This document shows, in pieces, positions 9,282-20,907 of a stretch of 64,000 bases of DNA. Numbering within the stretch: the stretch's first letter is position 1; each line of letters begins with the position of its first letter. A model generated the notes under the pieces. The model worked only from the letters and a program-made list of their open reading frames with translations. It was not told the DNA's origin and ran no database searches. Source of the stretch: Lautropia sp. (GTDB taxonomy: Bacteria; Pseudomonadota; Gammaproteobacteria; Burkholderiales; Burkholderiaceae_E); NCBI GenBank assembly GCA_030528325.1, contig JAUMZD010000001.1:106920-170919 (forward strand), read 5' to 3'. The position numbers and the translations under genes were made by a program.

Positions 9282-9344
9282 GAAGGTCTCCGGCTCAGGG
9301 GCGCTGTCCGCCATCGCCCCTTTCATGGCTTCAGCGGGATGGCG

Positions 9345-10574
9345 TCACGAACGATAGTCGGCATTGATCGACACGTAGTCATGCGACAGGTCGCAGGTCC
9401 AGATCGTGGTGTCGACCTCCCCACGATGCAGGCACACACGCACCTGGAATTCGGCCTGGGCCAGCACGCGCTGGCCATCTTCCTCCTGATAGGCCGGATC
9501 ACGGCCGCCGTTGGAAGCCACCCTCACCTCATCGAGCCAGACTTCAAGACGGTTCACATCCAGATCCTCGATGCCCGCATAGCCGATGGCCGCCAGAATG
9601 CGGCCCAGATTCGGGTCGGATGCGAAGAAGGCGGTCTTGACCAGGGGCGAATGGGCGATGGCATAGGCCACCGCATCGGCCTCGGCCTGCGTGCCAGCCC
9701 CTTCCACCCGCACCGTCACAAATTTGGTAGCCCCCTCACCATCGCGCACGATGGCCTGTGCCAGCTCGATGGCCGTGTCGGTGAGGGCTTCCAGAATCTG
9801 CGGTGCTCCCGGATCCTCGTCACTTTCGATCACGACATCCCCGGCCCCGGTAGCCACCAGCAGGAAGGTATCGTTGGTGGAGGTGTCGCCATCGACCGTG
9901 ATGCGGTTGAAGCTGACGTCCGCGATGCGCCGAACCCAGCTCGACAGCATCCCTTCGGAAATCTTCGCATCCATCGCGATCATGCCGAGCATCGTGCCCA
10001 TGTTCGGGCGGATCATCCCCGCCCCTTTCGAGATGCCGGTCATCACCACTTCCCGTCCGGCCACCGTCACGCGCCGTGACGTGGCCTTGGGCAGCACGTC
10101 GGTCGTCATGATGGCTTCGGCCGCCTCCAGCCAGTGGGCCGGATTCAGATCCCCCACCGCCTCGGGAATGGCGGCCTTGATCGTGTCGACCGGGAGATGT
10201 TCAAGGATGACCCCCGTCGACATCGGAAAGACCTCTTGCGCCTGACAGCCCAGTGCCTCCGCCACCTCGGCACAGACACGGCGGGCGCGGCTGATGCCTT
10301 CGGTTCCCGTACCGGCATTGGCATTGCCGGTATTGACGACGACGGCCCGCACATGTCCCTTGATCGCCTGCAGATGCTCCCTCGCCACCGTGACCGGCGC
10401 CGCGCAGAAGCGGTTGCGGGTGAACACCGCGGCAGCCAGCGTCCCCTCCTTGAAGCGCGCCACCATCAGGTCACGCCGCCCTGGCTTCTTGATACCGGCA
10501 CGGGCTGTGCCCAGTTCTACACCAGCCACCGGCAACAGGGCAGCAGCTTCGGGCGCGGACAGATTGACAGGCAT
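9345..10574 (-). CDS. argJ: Bifunctional glutamate N-acetyltransferase / amino-acid acetyltransferase
   Basis: ArgJ transfers the acetyl group of N-acetylornithine to glutamate, and often also uses acetyl-CoA, so it feeds the cyclic arginine pathway in the cytoplasm. The 409-residue length is normal. The autocleavage site is visible as [15 protein letters not shown]: the Thr before MLG becomes the N-terminal nucleophile of the beta chain, and the position before it is Gly rather than the common Ala. Other family landmarks are [12 protein letters not shown] (oxyanion region) and [10 protein letters not shown]. The ATG at 10574 follows GAGGAAG. It is the first gene of the minus-strand group argJ, DUF815 and Nudix-ThiE, with a 412-base divergent region upstream. 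Confidence 0.96.
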   Translation of the reverse strand: MPVNLSAPEAAALLPVAGVELGTARAGIKKPGRRDLMVARFKEGTLAAAVFTRNRFCAAPVTVAREHLQAIKGHVRAVVVNTGNANAGTGTEGISRARRVCAEVAEALGCQAQEVFPMSTGVILEHLPVDTIKAAIPEAVGDLNPAHWLEAAEAIMTTDVLPKATSRRVTVAGREVVMTGISKGAGMIRPNMGTMLGMIAMDAKISEGMLSSWVRRIADVSFNRITVDGDTSTNDTFLLVATGAGDVVIESDEDPGAPQILEALTDTAIELAQAIVRDGEGATKFVTVRVEGAGTQAEADAVAYAIAHSPLVKTAFFASDPNLGRILAAIGYAGIEDLDVNRLEVWLDEVRVASNGGRDPAYQEEDGQRVLAQAEFQVRVCLHRGEVDTTIWTCDLSHDYVSINADYRS

Positions 10575-10986
10575 GGGGTGTCTTCCTCTCGGATTGTTTT
10601 GGGGGACAAGAAGGCAGGAAAGGCTCTCGCCCAGTAGTGTAACCGCCCCACATCAACCGAAGCTACCATGCCGCGTCTGTCAGACACCCGCCTTTCCTGC
10701 ACGTGCCCGGCCCCTCCCATGCCATGCCCTGATCACGCTGATTTTCATGTCGGGGGCCCAACCCATGGGCTGACCAAGCCAGACATCCTGATGGATTTCG
10801 GACCACCGAGCGAGCGCTCTCTTCAACGCAAAAAGCAGCTGCCTCTCTGAACCATCAAGGACACGCTGAGCATTTCGAATTGTGAACAGCGTTCCGATAC
10901 GTAAATCGTTCATGAATGGAAAATCCTGTTCAGAATGACTGCTATGATGAAAACACCAATATCAGCCCCGTTCACGGGAATCGTCG
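10575..10986. other. Divergent intergenic region between argJ and a lipoprotein gene
   Basis: These 412 bases separate divergent starts and become AT-richer towards 10850-10960. The only open frame of note is a 77-codon minus-strand frame (10680-10913) with a weak ribosome binding site and no recognisable domain, so I do not call it. A likely plus-strand promoter lies at its right end. Confidence 0.5.
10940..10948 (+). promoter_or_regulatory. Extended -10 promoter for the NHL-like lipoprotein gene
   Basis: TGCTATGAT fits the extended -10 pattern TGnTATAAT (one mismatch) about 40 bases before the ATG at 10987. No good -35 hexamer is visible, which is common for extended -10 promoters. Confidence 0.4.
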
Positions 10987-12024
10987 ATGTCCACGTCACG
11001 CCTCCCTCTCCTCCCCGCCTCCTGTCATGAACGGCGTACCTTTTGTGCCGCTGGGGCCTGCCTGACGATCTCGGCCCTGCTGGGCGGCTGCAGCAACACC
11101 GGACACGGCCACGCCTACGACCGCCTTTATTCGCCCACCCAGATCACCAGGCTGAACGGTGTGTATTTCATCGTGGATTGCTGGCACCACCGCATCCTGT
11201 ATTCGCAGGATGTCCGGCTGCCTCTGGCGCGATGGCGACTGCTGGACGACGATCTGGCAGGCCCCCATTCGATCGACACCGATGGGAAACTGTATGTGGC
11301 AGAAGACACCGGGCGCCATCGGTTGAAGGTGTACCGGGCCCGTCCACGCGGCGGCTTCGAGCTGATCCAGATCGTGGGCCAGGTGGGCGTCCGGCCTCAT
11401 CGCGTCCTGTACGATCCCCCCCACCAGCAATTCCTGATCATGGGCTCGGAGGACCAGAGCCTTCATGCGCTGGTACGCGGCCCTCAGGGGCTTCGCCCGG
11501 CCTTCAGCCTGCACATCCCCGAACTGAACGGCGAGTACTGTCGATCCATCACGCTGCATGGCGATCTGCTGTATTTCGTGGCCGTCACCCATCTGGTGAT
11601 CTACCGACGGGATGGCCACCGCTTCCGGTTCACCGGCCAGCGCCTGCCCATCCGCGCCCTTCAGGGCTTTCAGCACGGACACGGCAGCAACGACCTGTTC
11701 TTTCTGGATCAGCGCCGGGGCATTCTCACCGCCACCCCCAACCGGGCCTTCCTGTTCAACCATCTGATGCAACTGGTCGATGGCACGGCACAGGACATCT
11801 CCCACCACTTCCGCGGCACCCCTTACTACCTGAGCGTCTTCGACGGGCAGCTCTGGTTCGCCACGGCCAAGGCCTACAGTGCGATCAGCCGGATCGCCTT
11901 TCCCGATCTGGGCCCCAAGACGCTCGATGCCCGCAACCTCGGGCTGATGCACCGGGAAACACTGTTCGACATCGGCCCGGCCAACCAGGCCTCGCTCGAC
12001 CGTCGCCAGCAACTGCCGCAGTAA
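10987..12024 (+). CDS. Lipoprotein with NHL-like beta-propeller repeats
   Basis: A 345-residue exported protein. Residues 1-35 form a lipoprotein signal: charged N-region with ERRTF, a hydrophobic stretch and the lipobox LLGGC, so the mature protein should be lipid-anchored at Cys35. The twin arginine in RRTFC also allows export by Tat. The rest contains repeated strands with the pattern of NHL or beta-propeller blades, for example YFIVDCWHHRILYS near residue 60 and LYVAEDTGRHRLKVYR near 105. Its partner and function are not evident. It is a single plus-strand gene with its own probable promoter, converging on secA. Confidence 0.75.
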   Translation: MSTSRLPLLPASCHERRTFCAAGACLTISALLGGCSNTGHGHAYDRLYSPTQITRLNGVYFIVDCWHHRILYSQDVRLPLARWRLLDDDLAGPHSIDTDGKLYVAEDTGRHRLKVYRARPRGGFELIQIVGQVGVRPHRVLYDPPHQQFLIMGSEDQSLHALVRGPQGLRPAFSLHIPELNGEYCRSITLHGDLLYFVAVTHLVIYRRDGHRFRFTGQRLPIRALQGFQHGHGSNDLFFLDQRRGILTATPNRAFLFNHLMQLVDGTAQDISHHFRGTPYYLSVFDGQLWFATAKAYSAISRIAFPDLGPKTLDARNLGLMHRETLFDIGPANQASLDRRQQLPQ

Positions 12025-12078
12025 GCTGGCCGACCCCGCCGATACGGGATCACTGAGCGCACGATGGGTGACAAGCCC

Positions 12079-12106
12079 TTCTCCTGCCCCGACAGGTGCA
12101 GGAGAA
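12079..12106. terminator. Hairpin between convergent lipoprotein and secA genes
   Basis: TTCTCCTGC (12079-12087) pairs perfectly with GCAGGAGAA (12098-12106) over a 10-base loop, 19 bases past the secA stop. There is no T-tract on either strand, so its role as a shared terminator is inferred from position. Confidence 0.45.
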
Positions 12107-12124
12107 AACAGGCGTTCAGACAGC

Positions 12125-14920
<2,796 letters not shown>

Positions 14921-14998
14921 GAGTGGTGATGAGGGGTGATAATTGTCTGCCGGCGACACCGCCGACGCGAACGAATCCCTTGGCAAAATGGACTGAAA

Positions 14999-15841
14999 AT
15001 GGTATCACGCGACCCAAGATCCCACGGCAATTCTGCCGGCCGTCCCGCCTCGGGCCGCACGGACACGCGGGACGCACCGACCACCGGCAACCGGGTGGCA
15101 CGCACGCCACAGCCGATGCCGTGGGAACGGGCGCCGGTTCAGCCCCGCTTCCAGCGCCAGGGCGAGTGGCGACCGGATGAGGGAGGGATCATCGACGGTG
15201 ACTGGCGGCCCGGCGACGACCTGAACCCCCAGGGAGGGTGGCAGTCTGCCGGCAGCCGCAGGACGACAGGTGCCAGCCCCCTCACGCCGGGTGGCACCAG
15301 AAGACGCCGAACGAAGCATCAGGGCAACGACTACTCGAATGAACAGCTCAGCCACGAAAACCCCGCCTGGCAGCCCCGCAACCCACAGCCCCGCGGCAAG
15401 GATCGTGACCGGGAAAGCCGCCTGGCCCTCGAACACCTGAAGCGGCGCGGCTCGCCGCTGTGGGACGCCTGGGAACGGCTCTCTTCCCTCAGGCGCGATC
15501 TGCAGACGATCCTGCCCAACATCGCACTACAGCCGCTCAAGCTTGAGCGGCAGACACTGGTGGTGACGGCCGCCTCCAGTGCCATGGCGGCCCGATTGCG
15601 ACAATATGAACCCCGGCTGCTGGAGGGGCTTCAGGCCCGGGGGTGGCTCGTGACACGCATCCGCTTCAAACCGACCACGTTGCACCCTCCCCGGGAGCCC
15701 GAACCCCGTCAGAAAGCCCCGGTGCCCCCCCGCGCGATCGAGTCGATGGCTGCATTGGCCGAATCGGAAGGCATCTCGCCCGAGCTGCGCGAGGCGCTGC
15801 AGCATTTCGTGACACGGCAGCGGGGGTACTGGGGGATCTGA
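14999..15841 (+). CDS. dciA: DciA-type replicative helicase loader (DUF721), C-terminal domain with long disordered N-terminus
   Basis: DciA helps load the DnaB helicase in bacteria that lack DnaC. The DUF721 core covers roughly residues 140-224, from [14 protein letters not shown] through [25 protein letters not shown] and VTRIRFKP. About 135 residues rich in Arg, Gly, Pro and Asn precede it, and a 55-residue tail follows. This is longer than usual for the family, which is normally 100-180 residues. I chose the ATG at 14999; a GTG at 14936 would add 21 residues, and neither has a strong ribosome binding site. The position beside secA and upstream of the lpxC/ftsZ cluster is the usual betaproteobacterial context. 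The symbol rests on the domain and context. Confidence 0.75.
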   Translation: MVSRDPRSHGNSAGRPASGRTDTRDAPTTGNRVARTPQPMPWERAPVQPRFQRQGEWRPDEGGIIDGDWRPGDDLNPQGGWQSAGSRRTTGASPLTPGGTRRRRTKHQGNDYSNEQLSHENPAWQPRNPQPRGKDRDRESRLALEHLKRRGSPLWDAWERLSSLRRDLQTILPNIALQPLKLERQTLVVTAASSAMAARLRQYEPRLLEGLQARGWLVTRIRFKPTTLHPPREPEPRQKAPVPPRAIESMAALAESEGISPELREALQHFVTRQRGYWGI

Positions 15842-16205
15842 GCCCTCATCGAGCAGATGGCCTCAAAGCCATGAGGCGGTCTCAGCATGGCCAGCATGTT
15901 CCAGAAAGACATTCGAGCTGATGAACGATGCCCAGAATCAATCAGGATGGCACGGCCCTCGGAGTATGGGAGGTCTGCTGCATGCCTGACCGCACATCTT
16001 TGTATAACGCAAGATGAAAGCACGTAAAAATTAGTAAAACCATAAGCCCCCGAGACAGCCTGCTCTTCTTCTTTATTAAGGCTGGCGCCCATCACGCGGC
16101 AGATATGTCGATTTTTTTTACACTTGCCTGTCCCGATACTCTTAGACTCTTACACACCTGTCATTTTTCATGAACGGTGAATCAGGAAGATTCGGGAGAC
16201 AAACC
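15842..16205. other. AT-rich intergenic region
   Basis: These 364 bases hold a small hairpin just past the dciA stop (GCCTCA at 15860 with TGAGGC at 15872), then an AT-rich stretch from 16000 to 16170 with poly-T and poly-A runs. This probably contains the promoter of the next gene, but I cannot fix a -35/-10 pair. I see no supported gene. Confidence 0.5.
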
Positions 16206-18131
16206 ATGACAACCAAGACCACGCATCCTGGGTGTAGCCCCTGGCTGGCCGCCACCCTGCTGCTGGCGGCACTGGCCGCCTGCGGTGGCAACAGCGGCGA
16301 TTCTGCGGGCACCGGCGCCTCCAGCAACATGCAGACCAAGGCGCCCGGAGAGGACGCCAGCCCTGCTGCGACGACCACCCCGGCTGCTGAAGCAGCCGGA
16401 GCCGCTGCGGGCTCCGCTGCTCCCATTTCCCAAACCGGCTTGCGCGGTGACGTGCTGGCACAGGCGCTACGCACGATCACCAGTCAGGCCAATCCGGCCG
16501 ATGCCAACCAGCCGCTGCCCACACGCGCCTGGCCAACCAGCTACCGTTATCCCGAGGTTGAACCCGACAAGCGACTGCCGCTCACCAGCTTCTTTACCGA
16601 TCATCAGATCAGCGCGGATGAGGGCAAGACCGGACTTGGCGCTTATGTCAGCACCAACCGCGCCTTCACCATGCCGAGCCGCACAGACGGTAAAATCACT
16701 TACTTTGGTGTGGAATGGCGCCTGGGCCTCTCAGACCGGGGCAATCTGCCAGCGGCATTGGCCCAGGACGCTGCCGATGCCGAAGCCCTGCAACTCGGTG
16801 CCCGGCTACCGTTGACGGTCATCGCAGACCCCAAGGTCCTCGCAGGCAATACCATGACTGTCACATCCGATGCACCTTACAGCATTCGCCGCAACGCCGT
16901 CTTCGAGTGGCACACGCCACTACACAGCTGGAGCGCTGAAAACGACAGACAGCGCGTCGATCTGCTGGTGATCAATGGTGCCAAGGCAGACGAGTTTGGG
17001 GCTTGCTTCATGTTCAATGTAACCCCCTACCTCTACAAACGCCGGCATTGCAGCCTGTGGCAGGTTCCAGCCGGTTGGGCGCCGGGCCAGCCGCTGGTCT
17101 ACCAGGGCCAGTACGTGCTGCATCTCACTCGCTACGCCAATAATACTGCGACGATTGACAAACACTGGATCAGCGACCCGCAGGCCATCCACGGCAAGGC
17201 CGAATTGCATCCCCCCGCCGACCCCCTTCCCCCTCCCGGTACACCAATCAAGGCCGACGCGCCCATCAGCCATCGTGGCATCAGTGGCGGCGTGCTGGCC
17301 ACAATGCTGGATGCGATGAGTCCGCGCGGCAACGGCGCCGCCAATCTGCCACCCTTTGCAGCGGCCGCAGAAGGCGAGATTCCGGATTGGGCGTCGGATA
17401 TGGACATGTTCAACAGCAAACCTGCCTCCCTGGTGCGTGAGCCCCGGCGGGTTTCGCTCCAGCAGCTCGCCCGCGCCACCCAGTATGCCGATGGCGCCGC
17501 CAGTGGTGCCTATGCCCCTGCCACCGGCAATTACCTCTACCTGCAACGTACCGGTGCCTGGCGAAGCGAAGGCGATCCGATGAGCCGCGTCTTCGGTCAT
17601 GCCGTGCTTACACTGGCTGTTCACATGAGCAACGAGCGCAATGGCGACAACGGCTCATTGCTACTGTCACGGTGGCTGGGCATGCGGGATCAGGGCGTAG
17701 ACAAGCAAGGTCAGCCAAACGACCACAGTATCGAATTGCGAGGCATCTCGACAGAGGAGTCCACCGGAAGCGCCCTCCCTGGCGATCTGGCGGGCAGCAG
17801 GCGCTATGCACACGACCAGCTGGTGCCCTACGGTACCGTACACGACTGGCGCTTCAACAACATGGAGCAACAGGTCCAACTGACGGTGAATCAGCACAGG
17901 GACGCCAACAGACGCCCACTGAACGACCATGTGCAGCTGTGCTGGGAAATACAGAGAAATGCGCAAGGCCTGCCGGCGCTGGGGCGCATGGTGTGCACCG
18001 TGTGGCAGATCCCGGCCGGATGGGCCTATGGTCAGCCCCTGGCACCACAATCCTTCCACATGTTTGACTACAGCCCGAGAGGGGTCGACGTAAACCCTGC
18101 CAGGCAGGTCTGGAGTTCCACGGTGCAGTGA
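16206..18131 (+). CDS. Lipoprotein of unknown function with a tandem internal duplication
   Basis: A 641-residue lipoprotein that I do not recognise. The signal ends in lipobox LAAC (Cys21 region), followed by a Gly/Ser/Ala/Pro-rich linker to residue 73. Two homologous halves follow. Unit 1 starts ISQTGLRGDVLAQAL near residue 74 and holds WQVPAGWAPGQPL near 285. Unit 2 starts ISHRGISGGVLATML near 354 and holds WQIPAGWAYGQPL near 600. Both also have a Cys two residues before that Trp (CSLWQ, CTVWQ). The ATG at 16206 is preceded by GGGAG; an in-frame ATG at 16170 has none. Third-position GC looks lower than in the neighbours, which suggests an accessory gene. It is a single gene ending in a strong hairpin region and converging on a small membrane-protein gene. 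Confidence 0.8.
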   Translation: MTTKTTHPGCSPWLAATLLLAALAACGGNSGDSAGTGASSNMQTKAPGEDASPAATTTPAAEAAGAAAGSAAPISQTGLRGDVLAQALRTITSQANPADANQPLPTRAWPTSYRYPEVEPDKRLPLTSFFTDHQISADEGKTGLGAYVSTNRAFTMPSRTDGKITYFGVEWRLGLSDRGNLPAALAQDAADAEALQLGARLPLTVIADPKVLAGNTMTVTSDAPYSIRRNAVFEWHTPLHSWSAENDRQRVDLLVINGAKADEFGACFMFNVTPYLYKRRHCSLWQVPAGWAPGQPLVYQGQYVLHLTRYANNTATIDKHWISDPQAIHGKAELHPPADPLPPPGTPIKADAPISHRGISGGVLATMLDAMSPRGNGAANLPPFAAAAEGEIPDWASDMDMFNSKPASLVREPRRVSLQQLARATQYADGAASGAYAPATGNYLYLQRTGAWRSEGDPMSRVFGHAVLTLAVHMSNERNGDNGSLLLSRWLGMRDQGVDKQGQPNDHSIELRGISTEESTGSALPGDLAGSRRYAHDQLVPYGTVHDWRFNNMEQQVQLTVNQHRDANRRPLNDHVQLCWEIQRNAQGLPALGRMVCTVWQIPAGWAYGQPLAPQSFHMFDYSPRGVDVNPARQVWSSTVQ

Positions 18132-18145
18132 GCACCAATTGAACG

Positions 18146-18191
18146 GCCGGCAGGCTCAGCTTCTCCCCCTGCCGGCTCCGAAAGGAGCCGG
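18146..18191. terminator. Overlapping hairpins downstream of the duplicated lipoprotein gene
   Basis: GCCGGCAG (18146-18153) pairs with CTGCCGGC (18169-18176). CCGGCTCC (18172-18179) pairs with GGAGCCGG (18184-18191) across a GAAA tetraloop. The two hairpins share bases 18172-18176, so only one can form fully at a time. No T-tract follows. A bidirectional terminator between convergent genes is the simplest reading. Confidence 0.5.
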
Positions 18192-18253
18192 ATGCTGATG
18201 AGAATGACCTGCCCCTGCCGGCCCGGATGACAAATGGCGGGAACTGGCAGCCC

Positions 18254-18469
18254 CTACTTCAACCGGTCCGCAATCCCCACCCCGCCCGGCCAGAAGATCT
18301 CCTGCACGAACATGACGGCGAAGAAGACGAGCGCGGCGCCGACACCGACCATGAAGGTGCGGCGGGCGCTGACCCAGTATTTGCGGTTGCCGGTGACGAG
18401 GTAGGCCACGGCCGAGCCGATCACCACCAGTGCGATGATCAGGGCGAACAATCGGATGGCGGCGAACAT
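18254..18469 (-). CDS. Small two-helix inner membrane protein
   Basis: This 71-residue protein has two hydrophobic segments, about residues 4-24 (LFALIIALVVIGSAVAYL) and 40-58 (VGVGAALVFFAVMFVQEIF), separated by a basic loop NRKYWVSARR. AGGAG lies at ideal spacing before the ATG at 18469, so it is translated independently. Small proteins of this shape are frequent beside lpxC in Burkholderiales, but I know of no assigned role. It lies 114 bases downstream of lpxC on the same strand. Confidence 0.75.
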   Translation of the reverse strand: MFAAIRLFALIIALVVIGSAVAYLVTGNRKYWVSARRTFMVGVGAALVFFAVMFVQEIFWPGGVGIADRLK

Positions 18470-18583
18470 GGCGGGCTCCTGACAGGCTCAAGACTCAGTG
18501 CGTGATGGCCAGCTGTGCAGGCGTAGCGGGCCTGGTGGTGGACGTGTCGGGCGTGCAGACAGGCATCGGCTGACATCCCTGCC

Positions 18584-19507
18584 TCAGACCCAGTCCAGCG
18601 CAAAGGCGGGCGGGGCCAGCCGGCGCTGCTGGAAGGTGGCGATCTCGTAATTGCTTTCATCGGCCAGCACGGCACGAATCAGCAGGTTGTTCATGTGGTG
18701 GCCCGACTTGCGGGCGTGGTAGGCCCCCAGAATGGGATGTCCGATGACGTAGAGGTCACCTATCGCGTCGAGCGCCTTGTGCTTGGCGAATTCGTCGCTG
18801 TAGCGCAGCCCCTCGTTGTTCAGCACACGGTCATCGTCGACGACGATGGCATTGTCGAGGCTGCCTCCTAGCGCCAGACCGTGCTTGCGCAACAGCTCGA
18901 CCTCGCTGGCCATCACGAAGGTACGCGCGCGGGCGATTTCCTTCACATACGACGTGGTGGCGAAGTCGATCTCGATGCGCTGGCCCGTGGCGTCGATGGC
19001 GGCCTGGCCGAAGGCGATCTCGAAGCTCAGCTTGAAGCCCTCGAAAGGCTCGAGGCGCACCCACTTGTCGCCATCGGTGATCTGCACCGGACGCTTGATG
19101 CGGATGAAGCGCTTGGGCGCTGCCTGCTCGACCACGCCGGCCGATTGCAGCAGATAGACGAAGGAGCCCGCCGAGCCGTCGAGAATGGGCACTTCGATGG
19201 CCGTCATCTCGATCTCGGCATTGTCGATGCCGAGGCCCGCCAGTGCCGACATCAGGTGTTCGATGGTCTGGACACTCACCTCCCGGCCCGGGCCTTCGAC
19301 GTCGGCCGACAGGGTGGTGTTCAAACGGGTATCGGTGATGCGGTCTGCCCGCGCCATGATGGGAATCTGCGGATCAAGATCCACTCGCCGGAAGACGATG
19401 CCGCTGTCAACCGGGCCGGGCTTGATCGTGAGCACCACCCGCTGCCCCGAATGCAGGCCAATGCCTGTGGCCTGCACGGACTGGCGCAGGGTTCTCTGTC
19501 TCAACAT
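18584..19507 (-). CDS. lpxC: UDP-3-O-acyl-N-acetylglucosamine deacetylase
   Basis: LpxC is the zinc-dependent, committed step of lipid A synthesis, removing the N-acetyl group from UDP-3-O-acyl-GlcNAc in the cytoplasm. The 307-residue length is normal. Zinc ligands are visible in [15 protein letters not shown] and in [10 protein letters not shown] (H-x3-D), and the catalytic His is in KSGHHMNN. The start at 19507 ([21 protein letters not shown]) fits the family N-terminus; the frame extends 12 codons further without support. Its position directly after ftsZ is standard. A structured intergenic region separates the two, so lpxC may also have its own promoter. Confidence 0.97.
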   Translation of the reverse strand: MLRQRTLRQSVQATGIGLHSGQRVVLTIKPGPVDSGIVFRRVDLDPQIPIMARADRITDTRLNTTLSADVEGPGREVSVQTIEHLMSALAGLGIDNAEIEMTAIEVPILDGSAGSFVYLLQSAGVVEQAAPKRFIRIKRPVQITDGDKWVRLEPFEGFKLSFEIAFGQAAIDATGQRIEIDFATTSYVKEIARARTFVMASEVELLRKHGLALGGSLDNAIVVDDDRVLNNEGLRYSDEFAKHKALDAIGDLYVIGHPILGAYHARKSGHHMNNLLIRAVLADESNYEIATFQQRRLAPPAFALDWV

Positions 19508-19540
19508 GAATGATCCGACTCCATCAGATTGACCGGCAGT

Positions 19541-19600
19541 CATCCTGATCCTGTGGCACCCGGCAGACGTTCATGCTGCCGGGCGCCGATCAGGAGGATG
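19541..19600 (-). terminator. Two-tier hairpin in the ftsZ-lpxC gap
   Basis: An inner stem CCCGGCAG/CTGCCGGG (19559-19566 with 19576-19583) sits inside an outer stem where CATCCTGATC (19541-19550) pairs with GATCAGGAGGATG (19588-19600) around a two-base bulge. It lies 13 bases past the ftsZ stop. There is no T-tract, so it may be a partial terminator or an mRNA 3' stabiliser. Confidence 0.5.
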
Positions 19601-19613
19601 TCAGGTCAGACGA

Positions 19614-20774
19614 TCAGTCGGCCTGACGACGCAGGAATGCCGGAATGTCGAGACGCTCAACGCCCTTCTGCGACATGGCGTTGACACGCTCGGCCGCCTG
19701 GCTGCGCGGGTTGCGGAAGACGTTCGGCTCATCCAGGCCGGCGATGGCATCGACCGTGTCGAGCCCCAGATCGTCGGTGCCGGTCTTGACGGCCGGCTGC
19801 GACACCAGCTGCGGCTTGCGGGTGACCTTGCCGATGCCGGTGGCCACGACGGTGACGCGCAGCGAATCTTCCATGTCCTCGTCGTAGACGGTACCGTGGA
19901 TGATGGTGGCGTCTTCGGCGCAGAACTGCTTGATCGTGTTGATGACCTCGTTGGTCTCACGCAGCTTCAGCGAGCGGGTGGCGGTGATGTTGACGATCAC
20001 GCCACGGGCACCGTGCAGGTCGACGCCGTCGAGCAGCGGCGAGGAAACGGCCTGTTCGGCGGCCAGACGGGCGCGATCCAGGCCCGAGGCTTCGCCGATA
20101 CCCATCATCGCCTTGCCCTGCTCGCCCATGATGGTCTTCACGTCGGCAAAGTCGACGTTCACCAGACCCGGCACGTTGATGATCTCGGCGATGCCGGCCA
20201 CGGCGTTGTGCAGCACGTCGTCGGCACGCTTGAAGGCGTCTTCGAGCGTGGCGTCCTCGTCCATGACCTCGAACAGCTTTTCGTTCAGCACGACGATCAG
20301 CGAATCGACCTGACCGATCAGGTTCTCGATGCCTTCATCGGCCACGCGCTGCTTGCGGCTGCCTTCGTAGTTGAAGGGCTTGGTGACGACGCCGACGGTC
20401 AGGATGCCCAGCTCCTTGGCGATTTCGGCCACCACGGGCGAGGCGCCCGTGCCGGTGCCCTTGCCCATGCCGGCAGTGATGAAGACCATGTTCGCGCCTT
20501 CCAGCGCGGCGCGGATGTTGCCGCGCTCGGCCTGGGCGGCAGCACGGCCGGCCTCGGGGTTGGCACCGGCGCCCAGGCCCGCATCACCCAGCTGGATGGT
20601 GCGGCCGGCCAGCGAGCGGGCCAGCGCCTGACGGTCGGTGTTGACGGCGATGAACTCGACACCCTGCACGCCACGGTTGACCATGTGGTTGACGGCATTG
20701 CCACCACCACCACCGACGCCCACCACCTTGATGACGGCGCCGTCCACATCTGTTTCCAACATCTTGAACGTCAT
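19614..20774 (-). CDS. ftsZ: Cell division GTPase FtsZ
   Basis: FtsZ is the tubulin-like GTPase that forms the division ring. The 386-residue protein starts at an ATG (MTFKMLETDVDGAVIKVVG) preceded by a strong AGGAGG at 20787-20792. The nucleotide loop VVGVGGGGGNAVNHM and the synergy loop DFADVKTIM are present. The tubulin signature reads GMGKGTGTGAS, with Lys where E. coli and B. subtilis have Gly. The C-terminal peptide LDIPAFLRRQAD, which binds FtsA and ZipA-type partners, is intact after a short linker. It follows ftsA by 133 bases that contain three consecutive hairpins, and it is the last division gene of the cluster. Confidence 0.98.
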   Translation of the reverse strand: MTFKMLETDVDGAVIKVVGVGGGGGNAVNHMVNRGVQGVEFIAVNTDRQALARSLAGRTIQLGDAGLGAGANPEAGRAAAQAERGNIRAALEGANMVFITAGMGKGTGTGASPVVAEIAKELGILTVGVVTKPFNYEGSRKQRVADEGIENLIGQVDSLIVVLNEKLFEVMDEDATLEDAFKRADDVLHNAVAGIAEIINVPGLVNVDFADVKTIMGEQGKAMMGIGEASGLDRARLAAEQAVSSPLLDGVDLHGARGVIVNITATRSLKLRETNEVINTIKQFCAEDATIIHGTVYDEDMEDSLRVTVVATGIGKVTRKPQLVSQPAVKTGTDDLGLDTVDAIAGLDEPNVFRNPRSQAAERVNAMSQKGVERLDIPAFLRRQAD

Positions 20775-20802
20775 AACTGAAAAACCTCCTGATTTAAATG
20801 GA

Positions 20803-20879
20803 CAGCCGCGGGGCATGCCCCCGGCTGACGGATGCGATACCGGGCAAGGATACGCATCCTGGCGGCTCCGGCAGGAGCC
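20803..20879 (-). promoter_or_regulatory. Three tandem hairpins in the ftsA-ftsZ gap
   Basis: Hairpin A, 20803-20827, has arms CAGCCG and CGGCTG with an inner GGGGCATGCCCC. Hairpin B pairs GGATGCG (20830-20836) with CGCATCC (20853-20859). Hairpin C pairs GGCTCC (20864-20869) with GGAGCC (20874-20879) over a GGCA loop. They lie upstream of the ftsZ ribosome binding site and downstream of the ftsA stop. They could mark RNA processing, attenuation or a 5' stabiliser that raises ftsZ expression; that is inference. Confidence 0.5.
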
Positions 20880-20907
20880 TGTCGATGTTCCGGGAAGATC
20901 CGTTCAT

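Noticed and set aside
7977..10079. A 700-codon plus-strand frame across three minus-strand genes
   Set aside because: It spans the Nudix-ThiE, DUF815 and argJ genes antisense and crosses their gene boundaries, so it is a shadow.
10680..10913. A 77-codon minus-strand frame in the argJ upstream region
   Set aside because: Weak ribosome binding site (AGGA nine bases from the ATG), no recognisable domain and an Arg/Gly-rich end. It cannot be excluded but is not supported.
15709..16095. A 128-codon minus-strand frame overlapping the end of dciA
   Set aside because: It overlaps the conserved dciA coding end, has no ribosome binding site and shows no motif.
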